From Isochrysis galbana (Eukaryota > Haptophyta > Isochrysidales > Isochrysidaceae), in the NCBI GenBank assembly GCA_018136815.1, contig CM030931.1, forward strand, positions 7,398,399 to 7,462,398: a DNA stretch of 64,000 bases, given 5' to 3'. This document shows, one piece after another, positions 10,401 through 19,928 of this stretch; the stretch's first letter is position 1; each line of letters begins with the position of its first letter. The notes beneath the pieces were generated by a model. That model had not been told where the DNA came from. It worked only from the letters and a program-made list of their open reading frames with translations, and searched no databases. The position numbers were made by a program, and so were the translations under genes.

Positions 10401-10758
10401 TATCACAGCGAAATGCGGCTCGAGAAACGTACTCGTGGGTGCAGAGGTTCGGATGCCAACCAGGAAGACTTTCACCCAAAAGATTTTGCCCGCGTTCGAC
10501 AGCCGCCTCGACGAAAGCATTCGCAAGAAAGTGCACAATATGGCTGGGCTCACTGGGGTTACCTTAATCTCAGATGGTTGGACAAACGTGCAAAGCAAAC
10601 CAATCATTAATTGTCTCGCATCATTGCCAGTGGGTGCATATTTCATTGCAGCTCAAGACACTTCAGGGGCGACAAAGGACGCGGCATACATCAAAGACTT
10701 TATTGTGCAGCATATTCGAGCTTTTGGGGCTGAGCATGTCGTAGCTGTGTGCATGGAT
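10384..10758 (+). pseudogene. hAT-family transposase, N-terminal catalytic fragment
   Basis: The translation has PTRKTFTQKILPAFDSRL, then GVTLISDGWTNVQSKPIIN, then GAYFIAAQDTSGATKDAAYI and HVVAVCMDG. This is the standard order of the DUF659/hAT RNase-H-like region (SDGWTN..., ...DTSG..KDA.YI, ...V..V.TD.). In a whole protein the last block carries a catalytic Asp, here in CMDG. After 10758 the similarity stops and unrelated sequence follows. No BED finger or start is seen upstream. A C-terminal hAT fragment lies about 2.8 kb downstream in the same orientation and may be the other half of the same insertion. Confidence 0.8.
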
Positions 10759-10764
10759 GGTGAG

Positions 10765-10789
10765 GTCGTTTGCCTTCATTTGGTACCCG
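10765..10789 (-). repeat. 25-bp dispersed string at the hAT breakpoint
   Basis: AGGTCGTTTGCCTTCATTTG plus GTACC is the exact reverse complement of 26384-26408. A variant lies at 4565-4590. It begins within 10 bp of the point where the hAT similarity ends, so it may mark the edge of an inserted element. Confidence 0.6.
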
Positions 10790-11026
10790 GTTGGAAAGGG
10801 CGCGCAGCCGCCCTTGCTGACCAAGCGGAAGAGGAGCATTCCTGAGAGGGGGTTGCCTCCCACAACCCCAACGCGGCAACCTGAGGAGGCCTCCCGCTTG
10901 GCCGAGACGGCAGCAACCTCGCTAGCCAACTCCACCTCGCCCTACCGCCGGCGGCGTCCCGCCTGGGTCGGGTGAAGGCCCTTGGTCGGGGTGGCTAGGG
11001 TGACAGCGGTGCTACCACCCTGCCGG

Positions 11027-11192
11027 ACCGCGCCGCCTCTTAGTCGCTTCCCTTATGAGATGGGTCTGAAGAAGCCGCGCGACGTCCACCATGACATTGC
11101 GCTTTTGATGGCCTGGGTGGATGGGACTTTCTTCTCGATGGTTGGAAACATTAGCCGAAGGGTGGCCCTGTGAATATAAACTCGTGAGAGTA
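11027..11192 (-). pseudogene. Truncated duplicate of the 12936-13430 gene
   Basis: About 165 bp nearly identical to 12900-13053 plus 13147-13167. On the minus strand both copies encode LRLMFPTIEKKVPSTQ followed by AIKSAMSWWTSRGFFRP. Relative to the longer copy this one lacks 93 nt, exactly 31 codons, so the frame is preserved across the gap. The gap edges are not GT...AG, so it looks like a deletion rather than a spliced copy. Confidence 0.7.
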
Positions 11193-11208
11193 TGTACATG
11201 AACAAGGG

Positions 11209-11583
11209 ATGGTGCCGGTGTGGTTCGAGGCGTTCTGCATCGTGACGTCTGCGCTGATCTTCGCGCAAGGCCTTTGGGCTCGCAATGTCTTGATCGCGCT
11301 AGCAGGCATCGTGTCGCTCCTCTTCCGCACTCAGCGCATTCTCTTCGGAAACAGCTCTCTTCTATGGGTTGACGTATCGGTGGCGTGCGCAGTCGTCGCC
11401 TACGCCGCGCTTTGTCTCGGGTTGGACGTGCGCGCACCTACCGTCTTCTTCTTGTTGAGTTGGGGCGCGTGGTCAGCGGGCGCCCAGACCCTCTCGTACA
11501 CCGCTCACATGATTGCTCACACGGCGGTGGTTGTAGCGCTCTGTCACGGGTTGCTGTGTCGAGTGTCGTCGCGGGGGGAGTAG
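11209..11583 (+). CDS. Small multi-pass membrane protein of unknown family
   Basis: An intact 124-residue frame with ATG at 11209. Hydrophobicity shows about four membrane segments: residues 5-20 (AFCIVTSALIFAQGLW), 24-40 (NVLIALAGIVSLLF), 52-72 (VDVSVACAVVAYAALCLGL) and 78-118 (FFLLSWGAW...AVVVALCHGLL). A His/Ser motif SYTAHMIAHTAVVVALCHG lies in the last segment. I do not recognise a family. It is bracketed by direct repeats of an unrelated gene fragment (11027-11192 and 12898-13167), so it lies inside a mobile or duplicated cassette. A chance frame this hydrophobic and this regular is unlikely. Confidence 0.5.
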   Translation: MVPVWFEAFCIVTSALIFAQGLWARNVLIALAGIVSLLFRTQRILFGNSSLLWVDVSVACAVVAYAALCLGLDVRAPTVFFLLSWGAWSAGAQTLSYTAHMIAHTAVVVALCHGLLCRVSSRGE

Positions 11584-11599
11584 CGCATGCAACCTGAGG

Positions 11600-11885
11600 A
11601 AACTTTCCCCGCCGGCCGAGCAGCCTACCCCTCCCCCGGCCCTTCCCCCCCCCCGCCATCAGGCGACTCCCCCCCGTGCACTACTCTAGGGGGATAGGGG
11701 TGAAGGGCTTACTTAGATATGGTCCGGTGCCCCCCCCCCCCCCCGGTGATCATTCCCCCCTTCCTCCTGTGTCTCCGGGTGGGCGGCGGCCTCAGTCCCG
11801 ACTTCTCCTGTAAACAGGCGCGGGACTTACCAAATTTTCGGTGAGCTCCCACCCCCTTCTCCGCGCGCTCTCTCCCCTCTCACGT
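11600..11885 (-). mobile_element. SINE-like retroposon, A type, 5'-truncated
   Basis: Matches the 3' portion of the A-type element (complete copies at 35374, 44733 and 57776), including the core hairpin and the GTGCACTACT / GATATGGTCCGGTG blocks. The 5' half is missing, as expected for target-primed reverse transcription. Confidence 0.8.
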
Positions 11886-11978
11886 TCGCCCACTGCGCGC
11901 TTCCCCTCCCGCTCCCTCCCCACCGCCCCCCCCTTTCTTTTTTCTGTAGGGGAGCATTCAGAGCAGCAGGCAACTCGG

Positions 11979-12782
11979 ATGGCGCATAGAGACCTTGCCT
12001 TGTCTCTCCTCTCTCGCGACTCCGACTCCACAACGGAGCAATCCACCAAAAAGTTAGTTGTAAAATTGCCACTGAAGAACTTCAGCAAAATCTTCAGACT
12101 GTTGGTGAGGGGGTTGGCGGGGGACGTGCTGCACGCGCACAAGGACGAGGAGGTGAGCTCCGCGCTGCAGAACACCGACTCGAGGAAGACGTGCCACAGC
12201 ATCGAGTTGAACCTGGATGTGCAGACCAAAGAAGACTTCCATGAGTTCTGGTCCGCGCTCTTCGCATACTCAGCGAGCCTCGCAGAGGGGATCAAGGTCC
12301 GAAAACTCCATCTGAGATGCCTCGGCGAACGGTGCGGGACCCTCGCGATTTCGGAGATAACCGGAGGCACCATGCTCCCTCTCCTCGAGGAGCTCTCTCT
12401 TTCGGGCTGTAAGCGGTTGGTCATCGACACGGCGGGTCATGCCATCAAACGAATGGAGGCCCACGTCACCGAAGTCTTGGGCAACGTCGATGCACTCGTG
12501 GCGCTGGAGAACCTCAAGCTCACGGAAGTGCAGGAGGTGGACCTGGGGGCCAGATTGCAAGGCAGCAAGGTGTTGTATCAGCTGGAAGAGTTGGCCCTCG
12601 TCAGATGCTCGTCCGCAGTGAATGGCGCATTTAGCCAGGCCCTGCGAGGCGTCATATGCCACTTCGATGGAGCAACGGTAACTTGCTACCCTTGGAAGAG
12701 TCAGTGGGCCCAAAATGCGCACCTAAGCACGGAGGAGGGGAAGAACCCGGAAGGGAAGGGAGACCAGATGATCAAAGTATGA
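11979..12782 (+). CDS. LRR-like protein, likely gene fragment or cassette gene
   Basis: The frame is open from 11841, but the part before 11885 is retroposon sequence. The ATG at 11979 (MAHRDLALSLLSRDS) is therefore the more credible start, giving 267 residues. The region TMLPLLEELSLSGCKRLVID, then LVALENLKLTEVQEVDL and VLYQLEELALVRCSSAV has leucine-rich-repeat spacing (LxxLxLxxC/N), about three repeats. An N-terminal KNFSKIFRLLVRGLAGDVLH segment is helical. No enzyme motif is visible. It may be a cargo gene of the surrounding direct-repeat cassette, or the tail of an LRR gene captured there. Confidence 0.5.
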   Translation: MAHRDLALSLLSRDSDSTTEQSTKKLVVKLPLKNFSKIFRLLVRGLAGDVLHAHKDEEVSSALQNTDSRKTCHSIELNLDVQTKEDFHEFWSALFAYSASLAEGIKVRKLHLRCLGERCGTLAISEITGGTMLPLLEELSLSGCKRLVIDTAGHAIKRMEAHVTEVLGNVDALVALENLKLTEVQEVDLGARLQGSKVLYQLEELALVRCSSAVNGAFSQALRGVICHFDGATVTCYPWKSQWAQNAHLSTEEGKNPEGKGDQMIKV

Positions 12783-12897
12783 TCACCGTCGGCTTGAGGC
12801 CTCCTCCCTTCGTTTGAGACATCCTTGGCTCGGCGAGAAAGCGGTGGTGCACATGGTTGCCAGTCTGTGACGAAGGGATCGGGCGCGCGGAGAGAGA

Positions 12898-13167
12898 GGC
12901 CCCTGCCGGACCGCGCCACCTCGTAGCCGCTTCCCTTATGAGACGGGTCTGAAGAAGCCGCGCGACGTCCACCATGACATTGCGCTTTTGATGGCCTGGG
13001 TGGATGGGACTTTCTTCTCGATGGTTGGAAACATTAGCCGAAGGGTGGCCCTGACGGCGTCCTCGTAATCTTTCTTGTTCAGTGCCACACTCGGGACATG
13101 TTGCAACCAGAACTCCGCCCTTTTCTTCCCCATTTCGTCGGGGTTGTGAATATAAACTCGTGAGAGT
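12898..13167 (-). repeat. Right direct repeat bracketing the 11.2-12.9 kb cassette
   Basis: Same orientation and about 95 percent similar to 11027-11192 outside the 93-nt gap. Both start near CCCTGCCGGACCGCGCC and end with ATATAAACTCGTGAGAGTAT. Confidence 0.7.
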
Positions 13168-13430
13168 ATACCCCCTGCGAAGTTGATCACGTTGTCTGCG
13201 GCAGCCTTGAGCACTTCTTTCTTCAGAGCATCGATGCTCTCGGGCAGCGCATCCGAATCCCAAAAATGCGCATGTTCTTTGAGGAATGTGAACTCACTGT
13301 CGTTATCTAACTCGCCTTTGAGACTGTCGTATTGGTTCAACCACTTGTCTCCACTCACGTGAGTGGACGTTTCCTCGTATTCTCCCATATTACTAGAGTC
13401 TATATATCGGAAGAGAGGGCGCGCCCTCAC
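12936..13430 (-). CDS. Hypothetical protein, 164 residues, partially duplicated at 11 kb
   Basis: An intact minus-strand frame. The N-terminal part (EETSTHVSGDKWLNQYDSLK, then ELDNDSEFTFLKEHAHFWDS) is acidic. The central part (ALKKEVLKAAADNVINFAGG) is helical. The C-terminus carries MSWWTSRGFFRP. I do not recognise the family. Conservation of frame through a 31-codon length difference between the two copies supports coding. It could be an accessory gene of the transposon environment. Confidence 0.4.
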   Translation of the reverse strand: MRARPLFRYIDSSNMGEYEETSTHVSGDKWLNQYDSLKGELDNDSEFTFLKEHAHFWDSDALPESIDALKKEVLKAAADNVINFAGGILSRVYIHNPDEMGKKRAEFWLQHVPSVALNKKDYEDAVRATLRLMFPTIEKKVPSTQAIKSAMSWWTSRGFFRPVS

Positions 13431-13506
13431 GCGGAAAGGTGTCAGATTTCAACCCTCTAGTAAAACAGTGGGCGTTTACAAAAAATGGAACGCGTAGGGG
13501 GACGGC

Positions 13507-14166
13507 AAGCTCGGCGCAAACCTTGGTAAAGTGTATGGTTATTTGCTTCAAATTGATCTGCATCTGAAGAACAGCTCTATCCCTGGCTTAAGCCCACCGC
13601 TTCGGCACAAAATACATGAACTTTTCATGGCCAGGTGGGAGTACCTACACGCCCCAGTGATGGCTGCTGCCTACTGCCTTGAACCTGAGTTTTGTCGTCG
13701 CAAACACTCGCCGGATGAAATAAAACAGCTAAAGCAGTGCTTGAAGCAAATGGCGACACCGGAGCACGTGTATGCTGATTTGCTAGGCGATTTAGGGGAT
13801 TTTCAAGAGGCGCTTGTGAGTGGCTTGCATGATTTGACTGATGAAGTCGCATTCTCTCGGCGTGCTCAATCGATGGCTTCTTACAAATGGGCAAACATCT
13901 ACTTGTCCCCTTTCCCTCACCTGCAATGGGCAGCATGTCGGCTCCTAGCGCTTAGTTGCTCGGCGTCAGCATGTGAGCGCTCATGGTCAGTTGAAGATTG
14001 GATTCATTCGAAGAAGAGGAATAGGCTGGGTCAAACCACAGTTGAAAGGTTGGTCCGATGTCACACCAACCTATTACTGCAGGAATCACTTGAAGATTGG
14101 CATAGTCATGTGTTGCCGTGGGAGTTAGAGATGGTCACCGAAGAACCTGAGGATGATGATGATTAG
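13507..14166 (+). pseudogene. hAT-family transposase, C-terminal dimerisation region
   Basis: The translation contains LRHKIHELFMARWEYLHAPV, then MAAAYCLEPEF, YKWANIYLSPFPHLQWAACR, and ALSCSASACERSWSVEDWIH followed by SKKRNRLGQTTVERLVRCHT. This is the conserved C-terminal hATC order (W....SS.S..ERNWS.....HSK.RNRL......LV..H.N). It ends in an acidic tail and TAG at 14164-14166. There is no N-terminal half in frame. It matches the N-terminal fragment at 10384 in orientation and may be the other end of one element split by the intervening cassette. Confidence 0.82.
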
Positions 14167-14329
14167 TGAGCTAATACTAATATGTTATATCTACTTACTA
14201 TTCTTATAGACATTTAACGCTAGCTTGGAGTATTTTTTTACCTGATGAAAGGCTTTCAAAGGTCCTTCCGTCAGTCGAAGGTCTCCAAAACCTGACGACC
14301 TGAGACCTTTCGTCCCATCCGGGGTTTAA

Positions 14330-14585
14330 AGGAGAAGTCGGGACTTAGGACGCCGCCAGCCCGGTAGGCGCAGGAGGAAGGGGGGAACGGACCACCGACC
14401 GGGGGGGGGGGGGCGGGCCACCGGACCATAGCTCTAAGCCCTTTACCCCTATCCCCCTAGTAGTGCACGGGGGGAGTCGCCTGATGGCGGGGGGAAAGGG
14501 CCGGGGGAGTGGGGGTGTAGAAAGTTTTGCTGCGTGAGTAGAAAGTAGAGGGTCCACGGCCGCGTGTGCGGTGAGACTATTAAGA
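14330..14585 (+). mobile_element. SINE-like retroposon, A type, 5'-truncated
   Basis: Only the 3' third is present, from the AAGTCGGGACT half of the core hairpin to the terminal GTGCGGTGAGACTATTA. Orientation is plus. Confidence 0.8.
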
Positions 14586-14843
14586 AATTAATCTAGGCTA
14601 GCCTACGCGGCCAAACGTAATAACAGTAGGAAAGGACCAAAAACAAAAACGAGCCAATCCTGAGGACCGCACAACATAGTCCAATCTAAATAGACAACCG
14701 AACATGCACAAGACCTGCCCCAACCTACCACCGATTCCTGGCCCAAAGTAGTGCACCTGGGCCCAACCCCCGGACACCGAACGAAAAGGGAAGAAGGATC
14801 GAAGCAAAGGCAGCCCTGACACGATTCTACCGCGGCCAACTTC

Positions 14844-16974
14844 TTAGCTAACTTTCAGTCCCAAGCGCTTCCGCGCCGCCTCGTACTCGGCAATTGCAGC
14901 GACCTCGTCCGCATCAAAGGAATTGAGCTGGTTGGTTGCAGTCCTAATGCCGACACTGTCGCTGCGGATGCCAGCACGGAGGCGTATACGAAAGAGCCGG
15001 GTTCCAGCGGCCGGACGGCCATCTTTGTGGACCGCAGTGGTCTTGACAGACTCCACCTGCGGCTGAACCTTTCCCACCATGGAATCATCCAAAGTACTTC
15101 CACGAGTGCTGGCTTCAGCTACGGCCGATTCCTTTGCTCGAGCCCTAAGGCCCTGGGTCCCAAGACAAGTGTCGGTGACGTCCTCGCAACAAAAGAACGG
15201 GTCAAAGGCGTCGATCATCCACTGCACGTCTCCGCCCCGAACAGTATGAGAGAGCATCGCGAATGCATGAGGTGAAGCGGAAAGAAGCCGCTGGAGGGTC
15301 GATGCGAGGTGTGGTAGCCTGTATTCCAGGTGCGGGACGGCGGGGAGGGAAGGGGGGGGGGGGGTTCAGAATGGGGCTCAGCGCACAGCAGCAATCGGGC
15401 TGAGTGAGTCCGTCGTAGACTTTGTGTTGGGCCAGCGAGTGCGCGTCTAGCAGTAGATATCCTCACGATTGGACAAACGCGGTGACGTCCGATCCAATAA
15501 TAACATCGAAGCCATCCGTTCCCTGCAGTGAGTGGGAGATACGCAACAGGAATTCAGCAGTCGACAGGAGTGTGCGCGCACCATAGCAAGGAGGTACACA
15601 GCAGCCGAGCTCACGAATATGGCCTCTCGTGCGCTCGCTCTAGGAGAATTGCCCAAGAGGGGTTGAGCACCGGGAGCATTGCTCTCAATGAAACCGCCCC
15701 TCGAAACGAAGTGTCTGAGACTTGGCCTGCGCTCGGACCCTCCAAGCTTGTCCCCTCCTCCCACGACCATACTGAACGCTGAACCCATCACTCATTCCAC
15801 CGCTTCCCCATCTCGCACCAGTAAATCATCGGCCGGCCCGGTCTCCCACTCGAGCTCTTTAGCTTGGCAAATCGCATCGACGCCATTTGCCGCAGCGTTG
15901 CGCCGTAGCAGAGGGAGCAGCGCGGCATAGTCTGTAAGCACCACCTGTTCAGCGCCACACATTGCAGCCACAATGCCGCACGCGCCACACCCCGCGCCAA
16001 GCTCGAGCACGCGTTTGCCCCGCCAAAAAGAAGCGCCGCCATCAAAAATCTCGGATGGGAGCTGCATCGCCTCAGCGAGTACTGCTGCGGCAACCCACAC
16101 GGACGATTGCATGTATTCACTCTCCCTCTCCTGTGCGCAGCCAGCCAAGGAGTCAGAACAGGGGGCGACGATATCAAGGGCGGGAGAGGGGAGTGGCTTG
16201 GAACGTGAGGGGCTTGGATGTTGTGTAATGTGCAAGAGCATGTCAGTACACACCTCGCCGCTTGTTTGCTCAAGCGTAACAGTCAAGCCAGAGGGATTGA
16301 GTTCAAGCCGCGCTGGGATGAGATGGCGCTCCGCATACCCTGCAACCACGAGGCCACAAGAACGGAATAGGCCGCGATCTAGGGACACACCACAGCAACT
16401 GGCACTCCTATACACTAGTGTTGTGATCCGCCGTGGAAGCTGGTCTGCCTGAGGTTCATGCCCGGATGCAGCGACGGTGCAGCGGTTCGTCGTGGGTGGC
16501 CAGAGAAGGCATCGCACCATCATCTGTGTCAGCGGTGAATTTGGTTCGAAATCGCGGCAGCGACATCTCTGCCACCGTCGAATCGTGTGCAGGAGGCGAG
16601 CTCGGCGGCGACATAGGGATGCATGCCAGGTTGGCAGGCTTGAGAGCGAGCATCTTGTCTCCCACCTTGACCCCGGCACGTCCAGTACTCGTGTGCCACG
16701 ACATCACCCTGCCTGTCGCGCCATTCAGCTCCGGCTTGGCGAGCAGGCCCACCAGAACGACTGTCTTGCCCAGTAGCTGGTGGAAGTCAGCCTCTGTCGC
16801 CGGAGCAAAGCCGCCGCCACGTGGCTGGGTGGGACCGGAGCGGCCGCGCAGGTTCTTGAGGAAGACGCCGTCGTCGCTCGAGTCGCTGTCGTCCACGCCA
16901 GCCGCCTCGTCCGCTGCCGCCGCCTCGGCCACCGCCCGCTCGAGCCACTCGTCGCTCACGTCGCCTGCCACCAT
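14844..16974 (-). CDS. METTL21-like protein methyltransferase with N-terminal NG-type domain, 5 exons
   Basis: Minus-strand exons 16974-16518, 16444-16254, 16130-15819, 15522-15467 and 15318-14844 join in phase to 496 residues. The start ATG at 16974 has a GCGCG context. Residues about 50-110 form a small beta domain (LLGKTVVLVGLLAKPELNGA...ALKPANL) of the kind found beside ankyrin/MYND or enzyme domains in algae. The class I SAM methyltransferase core follows: GKRVLELGAGCGACGIVAA (motif I), VVLTDY (acidic SAM ligand), LRRNAAANG, then FDVIIGSDV (post-I DxxxxxDV motif) split across an intron. This order matches METTL21/EEF-KMT lysine methyltransferases. Likely substrates are translation or chaperone lysines (family knowledge). 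Donors are GTGCGA, GTGTGT, GTGCGA and GTGAGG. The 123-bp second intron is a multiple of 3 and stop-free. Confidence 0.78.
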
Positions 16975-17913
16975 CGCGCGCCGAGGCGCACGGCACCCCG
17001 AGTTAGAAAGTAGTAGTAGTAGCAAAAGTATCAGCAGTAGCAGAAGAACGAGTACTCTACTAGCGTCAGAGTTTTATTGTTGTGTTAGTAGTAGTATAAC
17101 CTTAGTGCTGCGGGACCGAAGCCCTTCGACGGCAACGGAGCCCCTACCCCGCGATGGGGGTGCGCGCGGTTGGCGCATGGCTCGTCTGGTGTATGTGGCT
17201 AGGAATGCTAGCTAACAAGATGTCATATGACGCTATAAGTTCTAACGTGGTACCCCCGCCGAGAGGGAGAGGGAGAGGCGAGAGGTCACCGCAATCTCCA
17301 TGACACCAGCGCGCGCGTCGACGCTCAAGGGTGCAACACATCATCGAATGGACTCGACGAATTCGATGAAAATCTTTCCTTCGAATTTGTGGCTGTGTCG
17401 TATTCCATACGATGACAGGCTTTTACTTCTAACCGGTGGTTTATTTTAGGCCTCAAGGTCTCGTCGGCGACATTCTACCCCTTCTCTTACTTTCTTTCGA
17501 GGTCATCAAACGTTCCACGACTGTCTTCCGTCTTCTCTTCATGCATCGGTTGTAGTCTTCCGTCTTCTCTTCGTATATCGGCGGTAGCTCCACAGCGAGG
17601 TCTGCTCTCGTTGTTCCGACTTCTCTGTTTCGCATGTCTGTGTGCCGATGAGTTGCCTTGGTGCCGACGCTTGACAGTCCGCCCTGAGTGTGGTTAGTTT
17701 TCGCCCTGTTTGGTTTAGTTCGTGTGTGTCTGTGTGACGAGGGGTCTTTTTGGGTCCCTGCGTTGTAGTCTCTCGTGTCTACCTTGGACCTAAGAAGCTC
17801 TCATTCTCCTTCTCTCTCTTCCTCTAGCTCGCTAGCTAGCCTCGGCCCTACCCTCCAACGCCGCGCGTTGTGAGCCTCCGAACCTCCGTCTCTCTTCTCG
17901 TCCCTCGCGCTCG
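16975..17913. other. Upstream/leader region, mostly retroelement-like
   Basis: A TAGTAGTAG-type microsatellite and the dispersed GTCAGAGTTTTATTG string lie at 17007-17110. From about 17440 the sequence is pyrimidine-rich with repeated GTCTTCCGTCTTCTCTTC units and leads into a gag-like frame. It resembles the 5' leader of the tyrosine-recombinase element at 40.7 kb. Confidence 0.4.
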
Positions 17914-18595
17914 ATGGTAGAAGCTATCAGACCCGACTTCTACTATGACCTCTCAGACATATTCCCGCAAGCAACCACCTACGACTCCTTCACGGCCGCG
18001 TCAGCTGCCGGCTCGATCGAACGGCCCTCTGCCCACGAGCCAGTAGTCATCGCGTGTTCGACAAGCACAAATTCTGTCTTGGCGCCTACGACCGCGCCGT
18101 CCCATAATCCCGCTCCACTTCTGCCCATGGAAACAGCGGGAACTTCTTTCGGGCCACAAGGGGTCCACTTCGTCGGAACCGGCGGCTCCGAGCCTCCGCA
18201 AGGTCCTTCTAACACGGCGGCGCCATCCGCCGCTCCGTCCGACGAGCCGCTGCTCGTGGATCCACTCCGCGATCGAACCGAGCTCACCTCTCTCGGGACC
18301 TCGGGCAGCCCGAGGCCCGACCCCCAAGTCCACCCGCTTGAAGACAGCGCGTGGGAACACGTAAGCGAGTCTCCTTCGGCCGCCGACTTTTTAGCCGACC
18401 GCCTCGCCCACATGCAGTCCGCGATCGACGCTCAACTACTTCGCGATGAGAAACGCGACCGAGAGCACGCCGCCCTCCTCGAGATGATAGCGGGCCTCAG
18501 CACCCACGTCAGGGCCTTGCGGGCTTCTACCACCCCGACGCCTGCAGCAGAGACGGCACACCCTTCGGCGCCGAGACCGCACACAGAAGAGGGGG
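17914..18595 (+). pseudogene. Gag-like frame of a retroelement, 3' end lost
   Basis: ATG at 17914. The translation is Pro/Ser/Thr-rich and low-complexity for about 150 residues. A coiled-coil-like stretch follows (DRLAHMQSAIDAQLLRDEKR, then DREHAALLEMIAGLSTHVRA), ending in a Pro-rich region. This layout is typical of structural (gag-like) proteins of DIRS/Ngaro and other algal retroelements. After about 18595 the frame enters a GA-rich tract and the 54-bp motif, so the original C-terminus is missing. No protease or polymerase is seen. Confidence 0.45.
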
Positions 18596-18773
18596 GGCTG
18601 TGCACGCGCGCGCGCGCGCAATGGACCGCGAGCAGCTCCTCGATGCGCTGCTGCACAGCCCCTCCCCCCGAGACGGGAGGGAGAGAGGGGGAGAGGGGGG
18701 CGGGGGGGGAGGGAGGGGGGATGGGGGGATGGGGGGAGCGGGAGAGAGAGAAGGGAGGGCTATATACAACTGT

Positions 18774-18827
18774 GGACATTCGATCGCTCAAATCGACTGA
18801 TGTCCCACAATTGACGGAACGACACCT
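18774..18827 (+). repeat. 54-bp conserved motif, copy 3
   Basis: Differs from copy 2 at only about three positions and shares the preceding ATACAACTGT. It lies about 130 bp beyond the 3' end of the HNH endonuclease gene. Confidence 0.85.
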
Positions 18828-18956
18828 ACTGGTGGGACCTGGACACTATGAACTATGGACTATGGTCAGTCTACACAAATTCTTCAGTAGTGGCCGACGC
18901 CAGATCCGCAAGCATTCACCAGTTCAAGGGTGGGAAGGACACTTTACCACATCGAA

Positions 18957-19484
18957 TCACTCCAAGCACCCCTCAGCTCTTACTTCTAGGGCTGTGGGGG
19001 TCGTGCGACGAAAGCAACGGCCATCCGCCATCCGCTCTGCACCACGGCGCGGGGCAGGACGATCCTCGTCGACCCACCGGTTTTCCTCGTATTGTTTTAT
19101 GTTGCGTTCCCGTAGGATCCTCTTACGCTCCGCGGGAGGCACCTCGAGCAACTCCCAGTCGTCCTCTTCCATGTTCTCGAGCTCGCTGCGTGGAGGCAGG
19201 GCGCAGAGCACGCGCAGGTTCTCGACGCGGCAATCCTTCAGATCGCCGTTCACGTGCTCGATGCGCTTCCCCGGCTCCCACCCGAGGAAGGCTCCGGCGA
19301 TGATGTGTTCGACGGGACTGATAATGTTGCCGATCTTGACGCGCACACGCTTGACGTTCGACTCCTTCATGAAGCTGAGCTCGCGCAGGGTCTTGGCGTT
19401 GCGCACACGCCCATCGCTCGAGGCCTCGTACAGCTGGTTGTTGCTCGAGGGCAGCTGGGTCAGCGGCACGGCGCGCCACTCCAT
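18957..19484 (-). CDS. NUMOD4/HNH homing-type endonuclease
   Basis: An intact 175-residue intronless frame. The N-terminus EWRAVPLTQLPSSNNQLYEA followed by SSDGRVRNAKTL is a NUMOD4-like module (EWR.I......YEVSS.GRVR). It is followed by an HNH_3-type core: VEHIIAGAFLGWEPGKRIEH, then VNGDLKDCRVENLRVL, with the signature HxNGDxxDxRxxNL. Proteins of this type are DNA nicking or cleaving enzymes, common in phages and in giant algal viruses, often as homing endonucleases (family knowledge). The C-terminal 70 residues are charged and helical. In a nuclear genome this most likely reflects transfer from a large DNA virus or a mobile element, which is inference. No intron or host-like leader is evident. 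Confidence 0.78.
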   Translation of the reverse strand: MEWRAVPLTQLPSSNNQLYEASSDGRVRNAKTLRELSFMKESNVKRVRVKIGNIISPVEHIIAGAFLGWEPGKRIEHVNGDLKDCRVENLRVLCALPPRSELENMEEDDWELLEVPPAERKRILRERNIKQYEENRWVDEDRPAPRRGAERMADGRCFRRTTPTALEVRAEGCLE

Positions 19485-19519
19485 ATGGCTCGCTCGGGGT
19501 AGAGTCCGAGTGCACCTAC

Positions 19520-19700
19520 AAGCGCACTCTTCACGGTGCCTAGGTAGTTTTCTTGTAAAGAGGAGACCACCATAGTCCTCTTAGTTTTGTTGTAAAGATA
19601 GGACGACTCACGCTAGTAGTTTTATAGTAAAGAGTACACCTCACGACTATCGCAAGTAGTTTTGTAGAGCGGTCCACGCACAACTACAATCTTGATCACA
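19520..19700. repeat. Degenerate tandem repeat of about 50 bp
   Basis: TAGTTTTCTTGTAAAGAGGA, TAGTTTTGTTGTAAAGATAG, TAGTTTTATAGTAAAGAGTA and TAGTTTTGTAGAGCGG occur at regular spacing, each followed by CACGACTC-like sequence. There is no gene. Confidence 0.6.
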
Positions 19701-19789
19701 ATCCTAAGGAGTACTATAGTCGAGTTTTATTTTAAACGCTCACATTACTACGTCTCTTGAACCCGACAAAAGTTCAGTTCTTCCAGACA

Positions 19790-19928
19790 ACCCCTATATA
19801 GGGGCACGAGCCCCCCTCTCTCTCCACTCCTCCCCTGCCATGGGGGAGGAACCACCCGCTGAGTTCATGTTCATGTGCGCTCTTATGGGGAGGAACCACC
19901 CGCTGAGTTCATGTTCATGTGCGCTCTT
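19790..19928 (+). mobile_element. SINE-like retroposon 5' module with a 44-bp tandem duplication
   Basis: GGGGCACGAGCCCCCC, then the CCACTCCTCCCCTGCCATGG block, is the 5' module of A/D-type elements. It breaks off after GGAACCACCC. The segment from ATGGGG(G)AGGAACCACCCG to GTGCGCTCTT is then duplicated head to tail (19840-19884 and 19885-19928). Confidence 0.6.
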
